From Pseudophaeomoniella oleicola (lineage: Eukaryota > Ascomycota > Eurotiomycetes > Phaeomoniellales > Phaeomoniellaceae): 64,000 bases of DNA. Under the pieces are notes generated by a model, which was not told where the DNA came from, ran no database searches, and saw only the letters and a list, made by a program, of their open reading frames with translations. This document shows, piece after piece, positions 1 through 11,362 of the stretch (its first letter is position 1; every line of letters begins with the position of its first letter). Both the position numbers and the translations under genes were made by a program. The stretch lies in assembly GCA_003868215.1 (NCBI GenBank), contig QWDQ01000016.1, positions 372,001 to 436,000 of the forward strand, written 5' to 3'.

Positions 1-3000
1 TAGCTCACCATGACAAGCGTCATCGGAAGCTTCAGGAGCAGAATGGGCCCTCTGGGTCTTCAACTGCTCCGCAAACAGCATCTGATCAATCACCCGGGGG
101 GTCTACGACTAGATCTCTACGAGACAGATTGAAAGCCGTCTATCATGAACGTGATGCTGAACTGTTAGTCGATGTCGTCAGCATCCGAAAGAAATTGAAC
201 TTCAAGGAGACTGCCGACGAAGCCGCGGAACAAGCAGCAAAACGCCCACGTCGTGAAAGTATTCCTTGTTTTGCGTACATCGCTGTCTGGGACAATCGAC
301 CAGGTCATCAATCGGCGGAACCTATCTTGAAGCAAGCGCAGACCTGCACACTCCATCCTTACCAGTCCGGTCTAGGTGCACCGGCAGTGGAAGTCGAAAT
401 GGATGAGCCGTTCAAGTTGAGAGCAAAGGATTTACACGTTCCTGTCATGAAAGGCAACTCTCAGATCATGATGGTTGCGGATAGGTATTTCCTAGAAATC
501 AAGCTTATCCCGCGCTCCACGACTGAAGCGTGGCCACCGATACCCATTCTTAACAAGAGCGAGGGGTCCCTGAACCCCGACGGTACCAAGAGGGTCTTTG
601 GTAGCGTTGAAGGCTACCTTGTGGGGAATTATCTGAATTTGCCATTCGCTCCTGGAGATACCGTTCCCCTCAGTGTGTCGTTTGATCATGGTGGGAGGAC
701 TTTCAAGACAAAATATGGCATCGAGGTCAGGGCAGATTGGATATCAGCTCCCTCTCCGCTTAAACAGCAACTCAAAGTTGAGGAGCCTGAAGAGCAACCA
801 TCACCGTGGTACAGTGCACCCCATGCTCAAGAAAATGGTACAAAATTGCATCGAAAGCAGAAAACCATGAGAAAGCCAGTGAAGGAGATGAAGAAGGCTT
901 CCACTGCTCCGGTACGCATGAATGACACAGTTCACGTCAAGCCAAAGATCGACGTTTGTTATTTGTATGAACCACTCTTGCCGCGGATTGTAGCCGAGCA
1001 ACCTGGGTTTCGGTCTTGCCGTGTGGAAGGGTTTTGGTGCCCAATATGTCGAAGCGAGTTCCATACGTTGCGTCAACTTCATTTTCACCTTACAAGCAAC
1101 CACCACAAGTTCAACTTTACTGTGCATAAAGAAGATTCTTCCCACCCTCGTATTCCTATACGGGTCACTATCAAGGTGGAAGAAGCCGAAGTTATCAGGG
1201 AACGAGCGTCGGATCATGTCAAAGATCCGCGAGAAATGGCTTGGGAAGCACCAAAGAGACCGCTTGATGTTGATGCTTATCTCAGCGGTGACTCCTCTTG
1301 GGTAGGCGGTCCAAGAAAGAGGCGCAAGATTTTTAAACAGCCAACGGATCGATCAAAGACTGTCGTATCTGAACGTCCCGAGTTTCGGCATCCGTCGGAC
1401 GTCCCAGACTTGCCACCTGCAACTCGTAAACGATTTCCTGTACCAGCTCCAAAGCTCGCCGTGCCAACTCCGTTTTATAGATCGATTTCGCACCAGATCA
1501 TGGACGAGGGTGAAGAATACTCGGAGAGTGACGATGATATCGACCAGAGCTGGCTTAAACAGAAGCACACCGCGAAACTTGTAGAGCAGAGGGGACGATG
1601 GTTTGATAACCTTACTCAAAGCAATCTACGTATCGCATTTGATTCGCATCTTATAGATGAAAGGCTTCCTAACACAAGATATGTCAGTGATGCCTTTGTG
1701 CGGTTTTTGCGCAAAATGGACACAGAGGAGTGGCTGTGGACTGAGCAAGGCCAAATCGAGATCATCAAATTCTGTTCCGAGATGTTTGAGGATCGAGTCA
1801 TGAATGAAGAAGTTTTCGCTGGCGTCGTACAGATAATAGGTGACCGGAGATCGCGCGCTGCGAAGGGACCGTCTCCCTGCATAGAGGATTCAACACTCGC
1901 CGAAAGGAGCGAGCAAGATCAAGAACAACAAACCTCTCCCAGACAAGTAACCGCCAAGCCAACTGTCCCCGTATCGAGCTCGTCACATAAGTTGGAGATG
2001 TTTGGACTTTGCAGCTTTTGTGAAAAGTACATCACCCGGAAGAGACAAATGCTCTTTTGTAGCAGGGAGGGCTGTTCTTTTCCTTGGCGAACTTATCATT
2101 CCCAATGTGCTTCGGCCGCAAGTCCAACAAGTGACTGGCTGTGTCCCGGGTGCTTGGAAGAAGAAGTCGCTCTGAAAGCGAAGCTTGAGGCACTCAAACC
2201 CCCGACACCAAGATCTTTGTCTGAAGCCCCAGAACAGAGCCCCTTGGACACACTGATGGAAGACATAGAAGAGGTAGTCGCAGCTGATGGAGCTGGCGAC
2301 GCTCAGGTGGCATTGCCCAATCTTGTTAATCAATCACCCGAAGCCAGCATACTCGAAAGACCATCCTCACTCTTCCCAAGGACGAACGGACCCCTCCAGA
2401 CTTCATCAATACTACATCCCGATCTAGTCGCGTCGACTGCAGAGAACACAGCCTCTGTATCAGGCGACCTTCTGGATTCAGGCCATTCAACTCCAAGGTC
2501 AATCCCAATAAAGGTCAACAATTCTCCACATCCAATGCCAGAGTTTTCAAAATCGAAAGGGCCAATTACCACTGACTACATCGATCTTACTGAAGACCTG
2601 GAATCTACACCGCCACGTGTAAGCCGACAAAAACTCCAGTCTATCAATTATGATTCTGATATAGAGGAAATATCTGTGCTCAGTTCAAAGCCAGTCCTCT
2701 ACAACGGTGCAAACAGTGCCTCGTCCTCTCGGTCCAAGCCAAGATCCTCTTCTCAGATGGACGGGATCAAGCAACGTCGTTCTCATCCGATCATTATTCC
2801 ACTTGATGGTGCCAGCGATCCTCGTGACACAGATGAGACAACATTGAGACTGTCGAAGCGAAGTGAAAGAATGCAGTCTTTTAAACCGAGTAGATATTCT
2901 TTTCCACATGTTGGCAGAAGAGACAGGGATGATGATTTGGACACGCCGGGGGAAGAAGGAAGACTATGGCCAATTGATCAGTTACTGGGACGAAGAAAAA

Positions 3001-3038
3001 GCGAAAGAACCAGAAGGAGTACGGGTATTGTAAATTGA
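1..3038 (+). CDS. SUZ12-like Polycomb (PRC2) subunit with C2H2, VEFS box and PHD finger, 5' partial
   Basis: The reading frame is open from the left edge (first full codon at 3) to a stop at 3038, so at least 1011 residues are present and the start lies outside. Near 1003-1090 there is a C2H2 finger (CPIC ... HFHLTSNHHKF) of the kind found in SUZ12. About 1560-1860 encodes a VEFS-box-like segment (RGRWFDN, then FVRFLRKMDTEEW). About 1996-2160 encodes a Cys4-His-Cys3 PHD finger starting GLCSFCEKY. In animals SUZ12 is the VEFS subunit of Polycomb repressive complex 2, which methylates H3K27 in the nucleus. The tail is low complexity and contains an acidic YIDLTEDL stretch resembling a SUMO-interacting motif. 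The C2H2-VEFS order is the strongest evidence. A PHD finger is not part of animal SUZ12. No intron is visible in the window. Confidence 0.85.
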   Translation, partial: AHHDKRHRKLQEQNGPSGSSTAPQTASDQSPGGSTTRSLRDRLKAVYHERDAELLVDVVSIRKKLNFKETADEAAEQAAKRPRRESIPCFAYIAVWDNRPGHQSAEPILKQAQTCTLHPYQSGLGAPAVEVEMDEPFKLRAKDLHVPVMKGNSQIMMVADRYFLEIKLIPRSTTEAWPPIPILNKSEGSLNPDGTKRVFGSVEGYLVGNYLNLPFAPGDTVPLSVSFDHGGRTFKTKYGIEVRADWISAPSPLKQQLKVEEPEEQPSPWYSAPHAQENGTKLHRKQKTMRKPVKEMKKASTAPVRMNDTVHVKPKIDVCYLYEPLLPRIVAEQPGFRSCRVEGFWCPICRSEFHTLRQLHFHLTSNHHKFNFTVHKEDSSHPRIPIRVTIKVEEAEVIRERASDHVKDPREMAWEAPKRPLDVDAYLSGDSSWVGGPRKRRKIFKQPTDRSKTVVSERPEFRHPSDVPDLPPATRKRFPVPAPKLAVPTPFYRSISHQIMDEGEEYSESDDDIDQSWLKQKHTAKLVEQRGRWFDNLTQSNLRIAFDSHLIDERLPNTRYVSDAFVRFLRKMDTEEWLWTEQGQIEIIKFCSEMFEDRVMNEEVFAGVVQIIGDRRSRAAKGPSPCIEDSTLAERSEQDQEQQTSPRQVTAKPTVPVSSSSHKLEMFGLCSFCEKYITRKRQMLFCSREGCSFPWRTYHSQCASAASPTSDWLCPGCLEEEVALKAKLEALKPPTPRSLSEAPEQSPLDTLMEDIEEVVAADGAGDAQVALPNLVNQSPEASILERPSSLFPRTNGPLQTSSILHPDLVASTAENTASVSGDLLDSGHSTPRSIPIKVNNSPHPMPEFSKSKGPITTDYIDLTEDLESTPPRVSRQKLQSINYDSDIEEISVLSSKPVLYNGANSASSSRSKPRSSSQMDGIKQRRSHPIIIPLDGASDPRDTDETTLRLSKRSERMQSFKPSRYSFPHVGRRDRDDDLDTPGEEGRLWPIDQLLGRRKSERTRRSTGIVN

Positions 3039-4381
3039 GCTATCGCTTGGGATATAACAAAGCTCAGAATAAAACGACAGGAAGAGTGGAAAGGCGGAAA
3101 GGTGCAACTTGGTCAGCGAAGGCGTACAAGTAGATGCTGGTTGTCGAGTAAGAGAACACCTTGACTGCCAGGAGATATTACGATGGTAGATTGATCCTTC
3201 CAGAGCAGCGAGAGAGCACGGTCAGTTGCAGTTAGATACCTAGGAAGTCATTCAGTTTTTGCGTTTAGTTCAATTGATTCAAGTTCGTCGTTTGGACCTT
3301 TTTGTATGTGATTTGCTGATTCAGTTATTTCAGAGGTATGTACGTATTTAGGTACAGGTGGAAGTAGGTAGGTATGGATGAGTATAGGTACCTACATCAT
3401 TGTGTAAGTAAGGTAATAGAGATGGGTATGAATGAGAGAGATGTGTCGTGATATCTTTCACTCTCGGACTCTTTGGATTTATGTATGTATACCTCCTCCT
3501 ACATACGTATCGTATCCTTATCCTGATCGTAAGATAGGTACCTTAGTAATTACCTATTATGTATAAGAGGGATTTTCTTTTTTCTTTTCTTTTTTTCTTC
3601 TCTCAATTAGCCATCTGTATAATTACTGAAAAATTGACTATTCTAGATGATTACATTATTAATTAGGTAGATACTGAAGTAAATATCTATCTCATTCATC
3701 TAACTCCGAGATTTGTCCTGTCCTGTCTTTTTTGCTGAGGACCTTTTCTTTTCTGGTTGATTTTGTGTATGTATATATGACTGAGTACCTACCTACCTTA
3801 CGTTGGTAGACATGTATCGGATAGCATAGAGGATGTACCTAGGTAGATACCTACATAGACACCGAAGTCAAAGCCAGCCACCAGTAAGACGGCGTGTAGT
3901 CTGCCGTGTGTCATATACATGTCGAGCTCGCATTGCCCTGCTCGTTTTGACTTGGGTCTGAACACTTAGACTTCCCTCGAAAGAAGGAATCGAGGAGCAT
4001 AGAGGTTGGGTATGGTGATTTTAAGCTCAGCATGAAGATGGCGACCGAGGGAGGTAGAAACGATGTATGCCCGTGTATTGGGATTTGTTCAATTGAGTCG
4101 ACGGGCCCATGTAGGTGCACACTGACGCCTTGCTTTGGAGGTACTGAATTATATACGTACGGGATGAAATTGAACTCCTGAGCGCCACGGCCTATCCATT
4201 TTCCTGATGCAGTGTTTCATGACGATGATGCTTGTGTTTACCTTTTGTGGTGAACGGTGGATCGGATACTGTGAGCGGGTATAGCAATGCGAGGTGTTTG
4301 GAGGATGTTGTAATCTTGTTTCGTCTGCGAAAGAGCAGAAGGTGACAATGCTGAGCTAGACACGAATGATGATCTCAGAAC
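3039..4381. other. Convergent 3' intergenic region rich in TACCT/AGGTA repeats
   Basis: This lies between two converging genes. It has many copies of AGGTA/TACCT (about 3343-3420, 3535-3560, 3783-3860) and a T/C-rich tract near 3571-3605. No coding potential or RNA gene was recognised. Confidence 0.6.
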
Positions 4382-5882
4382 TCAGCTGTCAACATCCATC
4401 GGTACCGTCTCTGTCGAAGCTCTTCTATTGGCACTTCCATTGGCGCCATTTAAACCATTGGCTGTTTTCGCCTGCGCGCCTGCCGCTGGCCCTTCAACAT
4501 CTTCACCCATTGGTCCCATCTTCGCACCCCCACTCTGACATCCAGGACAATTGTGTACAGCTTCATGAGCGAATAGATCACAGTCTACACAGAAATGCCA
4601 TCTGCATACTGGGCATTCATACCGGCCAGATCCGGCACCGGCGCTTTCAAGGTCCCATTGGGATTTTGGTGGGGTTTCAGGGAAAGGTTTGCCGCACGCA
4701 AAGCATGAGGTTGAGCGCCAGGCATTTGACCAGGAAACATCGATCCAATTTACGAGTGGAAACAGGTGATGATAGGAGCGGGCAAGATGAGTCGAGAGGA
4801 TCAGAGTCAGATTGCAGGTTGGGCATTCGGAAGGAAGAGAGCAGACTTTGCTGCCGCAGCGGGAGCACAAGTAGCCCTCACGACTAGGATTAGAATGACA
4901 GGCGCAGAGAGTAGGACGCGTGGATATGGTTCGTGACGGGAAGCCCATCATGAGGAGAGAGTTAGATGTCGTACTTGCCGAGGTGCTAACCGGTGGAGTT
5001 GTGACATCCATGAAAAGTTCTCGAAAATGCTGTTCGTTGAGGACGACGGAATAGCCCGATTTATCGCCATTATTGGTTTTTGAAACTAGCTCTGCGCAGA
5101 CGGCAAGAGAGGCCGCGAGGGAAATAACGCGGGCTCGTATTCGATCGGTGACGAGCTGACCGATTGTAAAATGTACGTCGCCTGGGTCGGCGGAGTGCAG
5201 GGCTCCAAACACAAGGAGGATCTCTCGTGTTCCATGGGAGGGCGCATGGAAGAGACTGGCGCGAGCCATCTCGAGGGCGTTCTCGAGAGAAGGATGACCC
5301 TTAGGATCTAGGTATTTAGGTGAGGATTGGTTGCGCAGGTCAGCGATTGCGGTAAGATGTTCTGTTGGATTACCAGAGAGGGGCGAGACTCGGACGGCAA
5401 GACCATCGCGCATGGCGATTATACCGAGTTGGGATATGGGATTCTGTTCAAAAAACTCGCTAATGAAATCTTGGGTATAACGGAGAGTAAGGAGATGCCG
5501 AGTAGGACGAAGGTCCTTCTCAAGCATGGCGGAGGATAGATCGATGATGAGGATTAGATGTCGTATGATACCCCGTTGCAGAGGGGTCGTGTCTTTTAAA
5601 AGTCTTCGTCATGTTAGCTATAACAGATCCACGGCCAGCGCATAGATTTCGGTAAGCATACCTCTTGCGCTTCCCAGCCTCTAGCAATCCTTCAACGGCG
5701 CCAGTGAGAGTTCCATCTGCGCCTTCTTCCAAAGCCTCCCAAGTTCTTGAGACTTCGAACCCAGACTCTTTCTGCTGACCGGCAGACTTGGACCCCGCAT
5801 TCTTCTCGCCGCGCCTACCAGACGTTCGCACATCTTCGTCGTCTGAAGCGTCATTGATGAATTCATCATCAGAATGGGTCAT
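4382..5882 (-). CDS. SSL1: TFIIH core subunit Ssl1/p44
   Basis: Exons 5882-5662 and 5603-4382 (minus strand) join across a 58-nt intron with donor GTATGC, GCTAAC branch and AAG acceptor, giving 480 residues, close to yeast Ssl1. An acidic N-terminus is followed by the conserved start of the Ssl1 core (LLKDTTPLQRGIIRH), then a von Willebrand A-like domain (LILIIDLSSAM; about residues 90-270), a Cys4 zinc module (CACHSNPSREGYLC) and a C-terminal RING-like C4C4 region (CFACGKPF ... CPVCRWHFCVDC ... CPGC). Ssl1 is the scaffold of TFIIH that binds the Rad3/XPD helicase, acting in RNA polymerase II initiation and nucleotide excision repair. The second acceptor six codons later would break the frame, which fixes the one chosen. 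It shares an intergenic region with the divergent aminopeptidase gene. Confidence 0.93.
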
Positions 5883-6772
5883 GGTGACAATGAGTCGAAG
5901 CCGAAGTACCCTGCCTACGTGCAGTCGCAGCTCACCCGACCCAGGTGGGGGAGACTGCTGCCCCTAGCGGCTGATTACCCGCGAGGCAATCGAAGGATTC
6001 AGGGTTCGAAGCGAAGCGTATTGTTCATCAAGTAGAAGCCAAGAAGCCAGGAAGTCGGGGAGTGGTGTGCGCAATCGCCTGGACCTTGGATAATACGAGC
6101 TACAATGATGGAAATGGAGATACGATGATGTATCACGTAGAACGGTAACTTATGAAAAATCCGGGGAAAGCTTGCTCATCCTAAAGCTTAAAAGGTTTAA
6201 CTAGAACGAACATTTAATTCGGCGACGTTTCCGTGTTTCAGCTATAATAGGTAACAATACCGTTAGTACAGAATACATAAGATTACGAGGGACTGTGGTG
6301 ATGTTAATCCCTGGATGGTCCCTGGATTCTCTACTACTACGTAGTACGTACATGGTCATAGTTCCTCTCAAAGGTGGGATATTCAAGAACCCCATTGGGA
6401 AGGACGTAAATCGAATGCAACCGGCGAAGGCGACGATATCGGCCCTATGGCTGCTAGGTGATATCAACTGCTGCTTCTAGACCTGCACTTTGTTCGGCGC
6501 GAGATCCAGACACTGGCCGCCGCAGCCGGAGTGATACAAGCTCCCACCTATTACCGATGCGCTGTGGCCTTGCTTCTACTACGGCTAGGACTTGGTATTG
6601 TTCTCTGTCTTTCTCTACGCATTGTCCTTTCAATGCCACCCCTGTCAGGAGCTTTCATTCCCTCATAACTCCTTTCAAATCTTTCGTCCATCCAAAATCC
6701 AGCGGCTCCTGTCTACCTCTAGAAGCGAATCAGTCCCAGATTCGTTACTGCTCTGTCGTAAGCCGAACCACG
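5883..6772. other. Divergent promoter region between SSL1 and the M1 aminopeptidase
   Basis: Bidirectional upstream region. It contains an extended CTACTACTACGTAGTACGTAC palindrome-like site at about 6331-6351. The last 216 bases (6557-6772) are open in frame with the aminopeptidase and may code for its leader; see that gene and the findings. Confidence 0.6.
6557..6772 (+). other. In-frame upstream extension of the aminopeptidase: candidate mitochondrial presequence
   Basis: From an ATG at 6557 the frame runs without a stop into the MAHNSRS start at 6773. The 72 residues have many Arg/Ser/Thr, one acidic residue and an RSFHSLITPFKSF segment typical of presequences. Whether it is translated cannot be seen here. 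Confidence 0.5.
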
Positions 6773-9719
6773 ATGGCTCACAACAGCAGGTCTATCCTTC
6801 CAGAGGAGTAGGTCATAAATACACCTGAAGCATATGGACTGTTGCTAACAAGCTGTTGTAGTATCAAACCGAATCATTACGATATCACTTTCACAAATCT
6901 GAAGCTTGGGGCTCCGTGGTCTTATGATGGCTTGGTCAAGATCGACACGAAAGTATTGAGGTCAACCAAAGATGTGGTACTGAATACGAAGAAACTTGAG
7001 ATACAACATGCAGAGGTATCCGTGAAGGGCAAGATTCTCGCCGAAACGAAGGCGGTTTCATATGACACCGATGCGCAAAGGGCAACAATCTCGTTCACGG
7101 AGAATATACCTGAATCTGATGCGACAATCGCCATACGTTTTACAGGAACCATGAATTCAGATATGTGCGGGTTTTATAGATCTAAGTACAAAGCTGACGA
7201 GAGTCCTGCGCCTGGCACCGCCAAGGATGATGAAGGCTACTACTACATGTTCAGTACTCAGTTTGAGGCCTGTGACGCCCGTCAAGCTTTCCCCTGCTTC
7301 GACGAGCCGAATTTGAAAGCCACGTTTGATATTGCCCTGGAAGTCCCAGAAGATCAAGTCGCCATCAGTAATATGCCTGTTAAAAATACGGTTGCCGGGA
7401 AGCAGCCTGGAACCAAGTTGGTGTCATTCGATAGGACACCACCCATGAGCACATATGTATGTTTTGCTTGGATCTCTCTGGGGTATGCTGACGGTAGGAA
7501 TAGCTCGCTGCGTGGGCCTTTGGTGACTTCGAATACGTTGAGGCTTTCACAGACCGCAAATACAACGACGCGCCTATTCCTGTCCGCGTCTACACCACGC
7601 GTGGTCTTGAAGAGCAAGGACGATTCGCACTGGAACATGCCTACAAGATCATTGATTTGTATTCGAAGACCTTCGGCATTGATTATCCAATTCCGAAGGC
7701 TGATATGCTAGCTGTACATGATTTTGCTCAAGGTGCCATGGAGAACTGGGGCCTCATCACCTATCGGGCCTTTGACCTTCTCTACGACCCAGAGAAATCA
7801 GATGCGTCTCGTAAGAATCGTATTGCGTACGTCGTCGCTCACGAACTCGCTCATCAGTGGTTCGGAAACCTTGGTAAGCCCTTTCGCAGAGCAACTACGA
7901 CGGTATAAATTGACCAATGGACGCAGTCACAATGGATTGGTGGGATGAGCTTTGGTTAAACGAAAGCTTTGCGACATGGGTTGGCTGGTGGGCTACGGAC
8001 TGCTTACACCCGGATTGGAAGATTTGGGACCAATTTCTCGTACGTCGGCGTAAATCAGGTATTGTATACTCTTCGCTGATAATTCGTCACTTAGTCTGAG
8101 ACCGCTGCTACAGCCTTCGGCCTTGATTCGCTTCGTGCCAGCCATCCTATCCAAGTTCCTGTCAAAGATGCACTTGAAGTTGATCAAATATTCGACGCCA
8201 TCAGCTATTCGAAAGGGAGTGCAGTGCTTCGAATGTTGACTGACTACCTGGGGACGGACGAGTTTTTCAAAGGTGTTGAAATCTACCTGAAAAAGCATGC
8301 GTACAGCAACGCTACCACGGAAGATTTGTGGGAGGCTCTGGGTCAGTCGTCTGGAAAAGATATTACGGTTTTCATTGACCCATGGATACGGAAGATTGGT
8401 TTCCCCTACATAACTGTAGCCGAGGAACCCGGCCAAATTGCTGTCAGACAAGGTAGATTCCTGGCTCGTGGTGATGTCAAACCCGAGGAAGATGAGACTG
8501 TCTGGTCAATACCGCTCAATCTGCGAACAGGAACTAAGACCCAAAGCCTTGTCACAACACTGGCCTTGAAGGAGGAAACCGTACGTGGCATCGATGACGA
8601 ATTCTACATCCTCAACGCAGGACAGAAGGCTTTCTATCGAACCAATTATCCACCTGCTCGATTAGCCAAATTGGGTCAATCGCAAAGTCGACTTGAGGTC
8701 GGTGACAAGATTGGCTTGATTACTGACGCTTCTGCCATGGCGTTTGCAGGATGTGGAACAACTGCTGGCCTTCTCGCCCTTTTGGAAGGCTTTCAAAATG
8801 AGACCAACTACATGTACGTGTCTTACCGGTGCAGCATTGTACAGCATTCTAACATATTGCAGGACATGGAGCGCAATCTCCGATGCTGTAGGCAGATGCA
8901 AATACGTTTTCGCACACAATGAGAAGATCTTCAATGGTCTCAGGAAGTTCACTCTTAAATTGTTCTCCCCGGCAGCGGAGAGGATCGGAGTGGATTTCGA
9001 TCCCAACGAAGACTACTTAGTAACCATGCTGCGGAAAGTTTTACTGAGCATGGCTGCTGGTGCTGGCCATCAGGAGTAAGCCATGGTGATTTGATCGATA
9101 TGATTACCTTTCTAACGATTCAAATAGGATCATTATGGGTGCCCAAGAACGGTTCGAAAAATGGCGCGCAGGCGACAAGAGTGCTTTCAGTCCTAGTGCA
9201 CGAGGTTTCGTATGGCAAACTGCAGTGTCTAACGGAGGACAAGCGGAGTGGGATGCTGTCAAGAACGAATATCTTACAACGACCGATCTAGGGTCCAAGA
9301 CGGCCAGTTTGGCAGCTCTCGGGCGGACCAAGAACCCTGATCTTGCTTACAAGTATCTGGAAATGTCCCTCTCCGACGATGTCAAACCACAGAACATGCC
9401 TTCAATAGTGGTAATGGTGGGATCGAATCGAGTGACGAGGCCTCTCCTATGGAAGTTCACCCAGGAACGTTGGGATAGTATATTTGAACGATTCGGTCAG
9501 AACAAGATCGTGCTGGAAAAATGGTTTAAATTCGGATTTAACCACTATTCCGAGCCAGGAATGAGTCAGCAAATGCAAGAGTTCTTTTCAAGCAAAGACA
9601 TTCGAGGTATTGATCGTGCACTATTTGTGGCATATGACATTATAGACGCGAATGCCCAGTACAGGCAAAGAGATGAGGAGCTTGTGCTGGAGTGGTTAGA
9701 GACTCATGGGTATGCATAG
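6773..9719 (+). CDS. APE2: M1-family zinc aminopeptidase (Ape2/Aap1-like)
   Basis: Seven exons: 6773-6807, 6862-7456, 7504-7873, 7927-8039, 8095-8813, 8863-9075 and 9128-9719. They join in frame to 878 residues, the usual length of yeast Ape2/Aap1. Visible catalytic elements are the exopeptidase motif GAMENWG (residues 287-293), zinc site HELAH (323-327) and, 19 residues after the second His, Glu346 in WLNESFA. The C-terminal half is the ERAP1-like helical domain. These enzymes remove N-terminal residues, in yeast mainly basic or hydrophobic ones, in the cytosol, periplasm or mitochondrion. The start used is the ATG of MAHNSRS. An upstream in-frame ATG at 6557 would add 72 residues, rich in Arg and Ser with one acidic residue, like a mitochondrial presequence. 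Both starts may be used. Confidence 0.93.
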
Positions 9720-10386
9720 AGGAAATTCTCTCCAACTGGAACCACCTGCCTTGAAATACCAGTCGGTCACTGAGCATTAGAACGGAAACGATATCATGAG
9801 GACTGAGAATAACGATTAGACAGACAATGACATTTTAGAGTAGAAATGAATCCATTCAAAATGTTTCCCAGGCTGAAGCGCATTGTTATTGGGAGATACT
9901 GTCAGGTGTTAGCAGATATAGTGACCATCTGTCAGCTTGTGAAATGGTCACTCACTCCCCCTCATTTGCATGTCTACGCTGTCTACTCCGTACTCACCTG
10001 TACAAGGATGATGACCTGGTCAGAGAGTCAAAGAGTCACTTCAGTCGGCAGTGAGACGAATCGTGGCTGAGTGGATCATTGTTTCTCCGGTAGCCTGAGC
10101 GGCCGCATCCGCAGCCTGTAACGGTCTTGGCCTTTGGTTCTTGGCCCTTGGATTGTGTTGCAACAACTCCTTGTCATCATCTGGCCCGTGTTGAAAGTAC
10201 GTCCTCCGGCTGTTTCATTCATCTTAACAATAATAAAATTCCAACGACCGATTTCATCTCTCTTGATCTTCACGACATCGCCGTCGCTCAAACTTCATCC
10301 GGAACATTCTATAGTTCAGCTGCCGCCCAATCAAGTCTCTTTCTTCACCCCACGATCGCGCAGCGCCTGTCTGCTTTGCTTCCACC
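9720..10386. other. Intergenic region upstream of YPT1
   Basis: Holds the 3' flank of the aminopeptidase and the YPT1 promoter/leader (pyrimidine-rich near 10320-10385). No gene recognised. Confidence 0.5.
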
Positions 10387-11362
10387 ATGAATCCAGAGTA
10401 GTGAGTGTACTCCGACTTCGCCTGCGCGCTTTCTTCATCCAAACTCGTTCGACATTGATAGTTTGTTGCTGACTTATCCTTCTCAACAGAGTCCTGCCCA
10501 TACCTTCTCGTCGAGGTCCAACATGTTCTCGTCCGGCGCTACCCAGTGGCCGAGAGCCCAAGGTTCCTTCAACCTCCCTGCTAACGATGTCTGGCCCAGA
10601 TACGATTATCTGTTCAAGCTCCTTCTTATTGGTGACTCGGGTGTTGGAAAGTCCTGCCTGCTGTTGCGATTTGCCGATGATACATATACCGAGTCCTACA
10701 TCTCAACCATCGGTGTCGATTTCGTGAGTTGACGCCATCACATGCGCACAAGGGCTATTGGAGCTAACACAGTGATGTGTAGAAAATCAGAACTATCGAG
10801 CTAGATGGCAAAACTGTGAAGCTTCAGATTGTAAGAGATATCTGGGCCTTATCTGATGCTATATGCTGACCGTGCAATCACAGTGGGATACCGCTGGTCA
10901 AGAAAGATTCAGGACTATCACCTCCTCCTACTACCGTGGCGCTCATGGTATCTGTGTTGTGTACGATGTCACCGACATGGATTCATTCAACAACGTCAAG
11001 CAGTGGTTGCAAGAAATCGATCGCTATGCAACAGAGGGTGTCAACAAGCTACTCGTTGGCAACAAGAGTGATATGACTGACAAGAAAGTGGTTGAGTATA
11101 CTGTGGCCAAGGTGAGTTTGCGAAGACTCGAAGCATGGAAAGTGCGGAGCTGATCACCGGTAAACAGGAATTCGCTGATTCCCTTGGTATTCCGTTCCTC
11201 GAAACCTCGGCTAAGAATGCGTCAAATGTTGAACAAGCCTTTTTGACCATGGCACGCCAAATCAAGGAGAGAATGGGCACTACAACCGTCAACAATAAAC
11301 CTACTGTCCAGGTTGGTCAGGGACAAGGTGTTCAAAGTGGTTCTGCAAACGGATGCTGCTAG
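10387..11362 (+). CDS. YPT1: Rab1-type GTPase Ypt1
   Basis: Exons 10387-10397, 10600-10723, 10783-10830, 10884-11111 and 11168-11362 join to 201 residues. The first exon is only 11 nt and encodes MNPE. The donor is GTAGTG and the acceptor follows CTAAC ... CCCAG; this restores the conserved N-terminus [19 protein letters not shown]-loop GDSGVGKS (15-22), effector segment [25 protein letters not shown] and SAK guanine motifs are intact, and the protein ends NGCC for double geranylgeranylation. Ypt1/Rab1 controls ER-to-Golgi traffic and autophagosome formation. An in-frame ATG at 10523 inside intron 1 could mislead automatic annotation into an extended N-terminus (MFSSGATQW...). Confidence 0.97.
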
